Shown: piece after piece, positions 57,314-64,000 of the stretch
How the letters are laid out: each line of letters starts with the position of its first letter
Numbering within the stretch: position 1 is the first letter of the stretch
Source: Nemophila menziesii
Lineage: Eukaryota > Streptophyta > Magnoliopsida > Boraginales > Hydrophyllaceae
Reading direction: 5' to 3'
Assembly (NCBI GenBank): GCA_029959085.1
Contig: JARWIR010000014.1
Span: 11,268,001 to 11,332,000 of the forward strand
Length of the DNA: 64,000 nt
Notes under the pieces: generated by a model
The model's database searches: none
Seen by the model: only the letters and a program-made list of their open reading frames with translations
What the model was told of the DNA's origin: nothing
Made by a program: the position numbers and the translations under genes

Positions 57314-58670
57314 TCTTTGGTTCAGTTACCTCTTCAACCTTATCTTATATTGTTTCTTCAACCACCTTTTCAGGAATAGAGGGTTGGTTCTGTTTCATCC
57401 GCTCTAGGCGGAGGTAATTGTTTTCCACTTCTTAACTCAACTGCATGACAAGCATCATATTCGGGAGCAATAGTATCACTTGGGATTGCCCTTTTGTCCT
57501 GTTTTGAAGTGTACTCGCCATTAGTGACAGTGTATGCTCGAGATTCTTGATTACCTTGGATTGGGTTTAAAGTCTTTGCTGGCTCATCTTCATATTTTCT
57601 TCAACTAGTTTCATTATCTTAGCCATACTTGAATCCAAACTCGAAGGTTTATCTTGTGTAGCTTGTTGCATTAAATATTGAGGTGGTTCTTGATAAGCAT
57701 TTGTATAAGTTGGCGCTTCTTAATAGATAGGTTGTGGTGGATAGTAAGGTTGAGGTCGAGGTTGATAACAAGTCTCTTGATTTCTGACCCGATTTTTATT
57801 CTGTAGGGACTTATAATTAGCGTAATTTCCTAGAGGATGGTGATAACCATTAGGATAACGCTTTATTTGATAAGATACGAAGGAAATCGAAGCTGGATTA
57901 TTCATACAGTTCTCCCACGAATGATTTCTTGCTCCACAACTAGGACATGAAGGTAAAGTATATACTAGATTTACCTGAGCTATTGTTCGCGCTTGTTCTC
58001 GTAATTCCTTGAGTTGTTGGTTTAATTCTTTGAGCCTTAGAGATTCTGAGGTCTCTTCTTGTTTTTCTAATTCTAACGACCAACTTCTTTCGGTTTCAAG
58101 AACTTTTTCCAAGATAGTGTGAGCTTCTTCAAGATCTAATAATACGAAACATCTATCTCCCAACAAATCTGCTTTTCTTTTGGACTCGTCATTGATTCCT
58201 CCAAAGAACATGGTCAAATTATATTCCGGCGAACATACATGAAATAGGCATCTTGCCTTCGTATCGTTAAAACGTAACCATGCTTCACCAACACTTTCCC
58301 CTACTTCTTGGATAAACCGTTCAAGCTCCAACATAAAGCATTTACTGACCGGATAGAATCGGTCTAGGAATTTTTATTGGAGTTTGTCCCAGTCTGGAAT
58401 ATCACCAGGATGTTGGGAATCGTACTAATCGCTTGCACCTCCAGTCAAAAAGAACTAGAACATAATGTTATACATCTGCCGCTGCATAAATTCCTGAACA
58501 TACCGAACCAGATCTTGTAATACAGTACCACTAAATTGTCCATGACTCAAAAATTGCGCTATCATGCCTGGATCTGGTCTAAATTTAGTGGCTTGGATTT
58601 CTGGAGTGCAGATTTCTCTAGGTTGCACTCTGAATGAGACGGGAAGATCAAGTTTCCTCGGGCTTTCCAT
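57314..58670 (-). pseudogene. gag: Gag of element G, broken
   Basis: ATG at 58670 (MESPRKLDLPVSFRVQ), then FRPDPGMIAQFLSHGQFSG as in B, a shift near 58455, the capsid part (58334-57720: VGEAWLRFNDTKARC, LLGDRCFVLLDLEEAH), a helical stretch and zinc knuckle CPSCGARNHSWENC (CX2CX4HX4C), then a Tyr/Pro/Gln-rich tail. After 57720 stops and shifts run through the LRSG-type C-terminal part to pol. Confidence 0.87.
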
Positions 58671-58769
58671 CTGTAAACTCTGAAAAAAAACAAAATAAAA
58701 GAAAAAGCGTAAAGTAGAACTAACTGAAAAAAAAAGCACTAAATAAATGCTCAAGGACTAACGATGTAT

Positions 58770-58787
58770 TCCCCGACAACGGCGCCT
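58770..58787 (-). other. Primer-binding site of element G, mutated
   Basis: AGGCGCCGTTGTCGGGGA on the - strand; two bases off the tRNA-Asp complement. Confidence 0.8.
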
Positions 58788-58793
58788 AAAACT

Positions 58794-60097
58794 TGGTGTC
58801 GGCTAGGGTGTGATAAAAATATGATATAAATAAGTGCATAAATAGACACCCTAGCCTAACACGAGACTGCAAGTATTATAGGACGTATGCAAGTTTTAAT
58901 GATAAATAAGTTTCGTTCCTCAAAGACTACGAAAGTTAGAGAGAACTCATGCAAATTATCAAGTGCAAATATAAAAACTAGATTAAATAATACACAAGAA
59001 ATAAAAGACAATAGAATTTTTATTGGGTTTTTGTAAATAGAAAATTAACTAAATAAATTAAAGACAGAAAATTAAATACGAAGAGAAGATAGTATGAGAG
59101 TTTAGCTCGAGAAACTAGCAAGTAATCCCTACTAGCCTTGTTTATACTACACATGTAGGGTGAATTATGTAGAATTGCAATAACCAGGATTCTAAATTCT
59201 TCCCTATCCCCGGAGAGCGAACTAAGGCGGCGACCACACAATCACGAGGGGACATAATTATGGTGTTCCTACGCCACTAGGTTACTAAGTAAGATTGGCC
59301 TTCTAATGATGATTGGTGATTAAATAAAACACTAATGATTATCTAATTAGGAAAATCTTGTCAGGATTACTACCGTACAGTAGACGTTTATGTGGTGTTT
59401 CAATAATTAGACACCCTGTTCGGGTGACCATCTAAATACTATTAAGATAATCCTATACGCGGGCCCTCGTTAGGAAAACAAAGAATAAATCAAAGCACAT
59501 AAAACAAAGAATAAAACATGAATTCAATTTGAATACGAAGGTATCCAAAATTAGATAGATGTAAAACAAGTCTAGGGTTCATACATATATGCTAAATCTC
59601 AAGCTAAAAGTAAATTAGTTCATACTAAAGAAAGAAAAGAAAACAATTACAAATTCGAAGGCTTGTGAAAACATAATATGGTGTCCAGCTCCTTCCAGTC
59701 TTCTCTTCTTGTGTTGTAAGCTTCTTCATGGCTTAAGGATTGGCCAAGGATGTTTTTCTACTGATTAAAAGGTGTATTTATAGGGTATAGGAAACCCTAA
59801 AAAGTTTTCTTATAGTGGAAGACAAGTATTGGACTTCTAGCCCAACTCATATTCGTAACCTTTAAATATAGGAAAGGTAATAAACTGTTGTTGTTTTCTT
59901 TTGGCTGTAACCTCTTCAATATATGATTGACGCGTTCACTGTATTGAAACTGATCGTCTCGGAAAGCTCTATAACTTTGATTCAGACCATTCTTCCAAAT
60001 TACAAGCCAATATTGAGTTATAATCACTTTTGTGGACGTGGCTGGTGAAATTCAAATATACTTAGCAACTTTATCTTTCCATACTTATCTTTTACTT
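58794..60097 (-). repeat. 5' LTR of element G, truncated
   Basis: Matches 49016 on, but stops at TTTTACTTC (60097), about 260 bp short of the U3 start, and joins foreign gag sequence. Confidence 0.88.
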
Positions 60098-61350
60098 CAT
60101 CAATGGATTGCGGCTCAACAAACTCTTCAACGACATCTTCTACCTCTTTATCTTTCTCAACAACTAAGGGAGGGGGTAATTTCTTCCTAGATCTTAGCTC
60201 TCAACCACTTTACAATCTTTATAATTACAGTGATTCTCAGTTATGCTTGGAAGCTGACTTTGTGGACGTATGTCAACGACATTAGCAATCTAAGAAACCT
60301 GATTTCCAAGTTTTTCAACATAGATGAATGAGAATTCAAGGTTTCCTCTACCTTGGTTTACTTTTAACTAGTCTTCATCATAAATTTTGTTCATAGTTAT
60401 AGCCAAATCGTTAGTGGTGCCTTCTGAGTATGTTATCGGAATAGGCATCATACACAGTAGCTTGTTGGGCTTGAACACCATGGATTGGGCCTCCTTGATA
60501 ATGATTTTGAGGCCTACCTTGATAATGATTTTGAGGCCTACCTTGATAATTTTTTCCTTGGGCTCGACTTCTATAATTGCCTTGATTGACGCCCCTTTAG
60601 GCTTAGACCATTGTAGCCCCAAACGATTTTCATTTTGATGAGTATAGCCTTGACCACCAGAATGGTGGTTCCCTCGATTAGATATGAAAAGTACAGATTC
60701 CAGCTTGTAAGGATACTCTTCCCACACATGATCAATTGCCCCACAACAAGGAATATTTTTAGGTTCTTGAACTACGTGAACATTTGCTTATTTTTAGTTA
60801 GCGAATTGTTTCTTGATTTTGTACTCTAAATCGGATATCTTGGCATTCAAGGCGGTTTCCATATCTAAATTTAAAGTACCTCTTTCTGAAATGCAAACTG
60901 GTTCCCTTAAAGGTTTCCAACTCATCTCATTCTTCAAAATCCTATCGAATATACCAAACACATGATTTGCGCTTACCATCATAAAACCTTTTCTGCATAG
61001 CGTATCAGTTTATTATTTGGAGGTTACATCACAACTTCTATAAGAACATACTCAGTTGCAACTCTAGTATGTACCCAAGAAGTGGACTGTTCTTCAAAAA
61101 CAGTTGGAAGTGAGTCCAGGCTGCTCCCAATGTCTCCCTTGCTTTTAGCGAAATCCTTCCAAATCTAATTTACCACTCAAACGCACACTTTGTGAATAAT
61201 ATCTATCTAAGAACATTGTTTGCAATTGTTTTGAAGTAGTGATTAACTCACTTGGCTGCTGATTGTACCACTCACTAGCCCCTCCTGTAAGGAAAAATGC
61301 AAACATGACGAGATATATTTGTTATTGAGTAACACCCTTAGTGATGTACA
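60098..61350 (-). pseudogene. Gag remnant, probably of element F
   Basis: On the - strand from 61350: LYITKGVTQ, GGASEWYNQQPSELITTSKQLQ, FLDRYYSQSVRLSGKLDLEGF, which is the Retrotrans_gag domain as in B. After shifts and stops come an IFDRILKNEMSWKPLREP stretch (60982-60794), VLFISNRGNHHSGGQGY after the zinc knuckle position (60727-60368), Gln/Pro repeats, and an end with KDKEVEDVVEEFVEPQS near 60150-60098. N-terminal Gag is missing at 61350, where an LTR fragment in the other orientation begins. Confidence 0.8.
60494..60549 (-). repeat. 24-bp tandem repeat in the gag tail
   Basis: TTGATAATGATTTTGAGGCC units, at least two; in the Gag frame this is a repeated Gln/Asn/Arg/Pro-rich motif. Confidence 0.85.
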
Positions 61351-62025
61351 GATGTCTCCATATTTTTGATAAATTATTCTAGTTTAGAAACATAATTTTT
61401 AGGTGTTTTATGATCTTAGTTGAGTAATTTTTCCCTATTAATTGATAACTTCTTAATTCGTGCATTGATTTGGAGGTTTATTCCTATTACAACGTTTTTA
61501 AGTTTAATTTGTGTGTAAAATGTGAAGCTATTAGGTATAATAATGATAATAGTTTCCAAATAAATGTTAATAAGTTAAGAAAATAAGACCCAATGCTAAA
61601 TAAAGAGTTAAAAGGAAAGAAATTCAATTTAGGAAAGTTGAAAAGCTGCCAAAAGTTGTTGTCCACCTATAAAGACGTGTAGTATTCTTGATGCTGCACA
61701 AAATAGACAAGGAATTTGAAGTATCCATTTAAGATTTGGAAAGTTATTTAAATTGCAGTCGTTTTGATATAAAGATCACTGGATTCCGAGTTGTAACGAA
61801 GGAGTTATGAATTTTACAAACTCCAAAGGTTACCATGTCCTACAATTAAGGAAAACAAGTTAGATTTGATCAAATCTAAAACTTGGGGAACACTCTAGGT
61901 TTCAACCATACACCTATATATATTATTACCTACGTTTGTAAACATTTCCATGTTCAGTCCTTAGTCAATATTACAATTAGATATTATCCAGAGAAGCAAG
62001 TTGACAAAATGTATTTTATCTTTAG
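61351..62025 (+). repeat. LTR fragment, F-like family, + orientation
   Basis: Begins GATGTCTCC. The stretch GATATAAAGATCACTGGATTC and its surroundings match the LTR of F in reverse. Ends after a TATA-like TATATATATT near 61915, cut by the LINE end. Confidence 0.65.
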
Positions 62026-62206
62026 TTTTTTATTTTTGATCGGCAAATCAAACTTTTTATTAATATGAAGACCATAACTGTCAAAACATTACAACTTTTG
62101 ACCCAAAAACTATGGATATTAACCTACTCAACTTAGCTTAACTTATTACACACATTATGAATAATAGAGACATTACAAACTCAAACAGAAATTAAATACA
62201 TAATGC

Positions 62207-62707
62207 CTATCTATTACATAACTTTTCAACTACATTCTTCACTTTGCTATTGTTGAAATTCCTTTCTTTAAGCTTGACAGCTACATAGGCAATAATCTTG
62301 TTGTAAATCCTCTCCTCAGTAGCTTCATATTCACCATGCTCTCGCCTGATTCTTTCAGTCCAAATAAAGTATATGTAGGTTGTAATACAAACACCAATAA
62401 CCTTCACAGTTTCTGGACTCGCACCATTTTTCAAGTTTACTACTATGTCCTCCACCTTACTAATTTTAGTATTGTAACCACAAATTGCCAATAAGCGATT
62501 AAGAATAGCCCCTGAGAACTTACAATTGGTAAACAAATGATCATTACTTTCAGCTTCACTATTACATAATAGACAAACAGGGTTAATACTTAACCCCCAA
62601 CTTAGCATCCTATCTTTAGTGGGAAGCCTATTCATCGCAACTTGCCAAGAAATAAATGAACATCTAGGAATACAAGTTTTTGCCCACACAATATTAAACC
62701 ATTCCAC
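62207..62707 (-). pseudogene. LINE ORF2 C-terminal zf-RVT domain
   Basis: WAKTCIPRCSFISWQVAMNRL, CLLCNSEAESNDHLFTNC: the reverse-transcriptase-associated zinc-binding domain found at the ORF2 end of plant L1 elements (C, C, H and C present). The frame differs from the thumb piece, so there is a frameshift between 62710 and 62785. The following 3' UTR (about 180 bases) has no gene. Confidence 0.88.
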
Positions 62708-62784
62708 TTTAGGATCATGATCTGAGATCTTAATTAGAGTTTTCCTAAAGGAAAACTTATTTTTATACTCTCAGTCCATATTAT

Positions 62785-64000
62785 TTAATCATTGGCATCA
62801 TTGAGTATTATATCTTGAATTATAGGGACAATTTGCGCAACTTTTGGAGGAATTCTCCACCTTCCTCTGCCATAACAGTCCTTAACTGTTTTATTACAGT
62901 TAATATCATGTTCCTCAATTATTGTACCCAAAATTTCCTGAATATTCTTTTTATTCACCCATTTATCCCACATTACATAAGTCATTTCACCATTACCCAC
63001 CTCATGATATATAAGATCAAAAGCCTCCTTTCTAATTTTTAAGATTTGCTTCCACATCCAGGAGTGATATTGTTTGTGACTTATACTCCAAATATATCTA
63101 CTTTTCAGAATGTTCACTTTAACCCATTTACACCATAGATTTTGATCAAGACAGTAAAATCTCCAAAAATTATAAAGTAAACAAACTTTATTTAGATTCT
63201 CAATATTAGGAATGTTTAGCCCACCTTCTTCTTTAGGATAACATATTTTAGCCCAAGATACCCTAGCACCATGAGCATTTTCACTATATCCCCAAAGAAA
63301 CATTGATAATTTTTTATTCAATTTATAGATAACCTGTTTGGGCAATAAGAACACCCTACACCAGAACATAATTTTACTAATAAGAACAACTCTTATTAGT
63401 TCAACTCTACCTGCATATGACAGCATTTTAGAACTCCATTGAGTGATACTCTGCCAGATCCTCTCAATTAGTTTGTTACCATCAGTAACACTCATTTTCT
63501 TAGAGTTCAGAGGGATGCCCAGGTATCTAACAGGCAAATAGCCTATTTTAATATTAAGTATCTGAGCTATATCATTTCTAACTCTATTCTTTACTCCTTC
63601 ACTAAAATACAGTTCACTTTTACCAAAGTTTATATTTAGCCCAGAACACCTAGAGAAGAGATTAAGAGCCTATTTAACTACTTCAGCAGATTCAGTGTTG
63701 CTCTTCATAAAAATTAATATATCATCAGCAAACACTAAGTGATTCAAATTGATCTCCTTACATTTAGGGTGAAATGTGAAGTTATTTTTCTGAGCCACAT
63801 TATACAGTAGCATGGAGAATACCTCCATACAAATAGAAAATAAATAGGGTGAGAGAGGGTCACCTTGCCTTAACCCTCTCTTGCCTTTAAAATATCCACA
63901 GGAGTCCCCATTAATGCATATAGAGTAATAGGGAGTACTTATACACATGTGAATCCATTTAATAAACTTATCAGGAAACTTTAGAGCATAGAGAGTGTTG
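62785..64000 (-). pseudogene. LINE ORF2 reverse transcriptase, partial
   Basis: From the window edge: KGKRGLRQGDPLSPYLFSICM, VFADDILIFMKS (catalytic FADD near 63715-63730), then TAG at 63670-63672 in frame, SGLNINFGKSELYFS, LPVRYLGIPLNSKKM, thumb and connection with WRIPPKVAQIV, ending at TGA 62785. Apart from that stop the frame is open. The endonuclease and ORF1 would be to the right. Target-primed reverse transcription in the nucleus is the known role of the family. Confidence 0.9.

Larger units (their letters stand above)
49016..60097 (-). mobile_element. Athila-like element G, full internal region, truncated 5' LTR
   Basis: 3' LTR 49016-50583, PPT, 3' noncoding region, post-pol ORF, palindromes, hairpin, pol, gag, PBS and 5' LTR 58794-60097, which lacks about 260 bp at its outer end. 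The left flank is CTCTG; no TSD can be seen on the right. Pol and gag have many frameshifts. Confidence 0.9.
23880..61350 (-). mobile_element. Old Athila-like element F, host of the copia, D, E and G insertions
   Basis: Pieced together from a 3' LTR (23880-24162 plus 31792-33246), PPT, 3' noncoding and post-pol ORF pieces (33247-33425 and 47380-49015) and, after G, a gag remnant (60098-61350). All are in - orientation and in the right order. Pol and the 5' LTR are absent, probably lost with the 5' end of G. The assignment of the gag remnant to F rests on order and orientation only. Confidence 0.6.
62026..64000 (-). mobile_element. L1-type LINE, 3' part
   Basis: On the - strand: RT, thumb, zf-RVT domain, 3' UTR ending TTTGCCGATCAAAAATAAAAAA (seen here as a T-rich run at 62025-62038). 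The TTTGCCGATCAAA ending is common in plant L1 elements. The 5' part and the TSD lie beyond 64000. Confidence 0.88.

Noticed and set aside
1..64000. Integrated pararetrovirus or bacterial sequence
   Set aside because: All coding pieces fit LTR retrotransposons or a LINE; no movement protein, coat protein or bacterial gene structure.

Overview
The window looks like plant nuclear DNA, probably from a eudicot with a repeat-rich genome. It is AT-rich and almost wholly made of nested retrotransposons. I see no host protein gene, rRNA or tRNA gene, or CRISPR array. The species cannot be told from the sequence. The Ty3/gypsy elements are Athila-like: the primer-binding site is complementary to the 3' end of tRNA-Asp, LTRs are 1.5-1.8 kb, Pol has the Athila domain order, and long noncoding tracts plus an extra ORF follow pol. 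There is also one Ty1/copia Sirevirus-like element and one L1-type LINE.

Layout. (1) 1-21561, + strand: Athila element A, entering from the left edge, with decayed gag and pol and a broken env-like ORF. Its 3' LTR is split by element B (8322-20331, - strand), which is nearly intact: two 1759-bp LTRs with no difference seen, TSD TTTAG, long gag and pol ORFs and a small post-pol ORF. (2) 21562-23879: debris of older elements, namely an LTR stub with a post-pol ORF, an unknown ORF next to a conserved hairpin, a + strand LTR fragment and a protease fragment. (3) 23880-about 61350: old - strand element F. It hosts a copia element (24163-31786, + strand, TSD GTGCA) in its LTR, element D (33426-47379, -), element E (34806-42280, -, TSD TTCAC) inside D's LTR, and element G (49016-60097, -, 5' LTR truncated). 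F's own pol is missing; a gag remnant lies at 60098-61350. (4) 61351-62025: a + strand LTR fragment. (5) 62026-64000: the 3' part of a - strand LINE running off the right edge.

How the parts work together. In the Athila-like elements the noncoding part has a fixed plan: pol stop, conserved hairpin, array of GC-rich palindromes, TATA-like box and C/A-rich leader, post-pol ORF, a hairpin usually with a GNRA-type loop, a long inverted repeat around a purine-rich loop, PPT, LTR. Several of these pieces keep base pairing while their sequence changes between subfamilies, which suggests selected RNA structures. The palindromes differ by subfamily but keep their place upstream of the internal promoter. 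One such array (element B) shares an 18/20 word with the U3 palindrome array of the unrelated copia element. These conserved noncoding modules are the most interesting content. Nesting gives a relative order: debris, then F, then D, then E; copia and G also went into F; B entered A and is the youngest.
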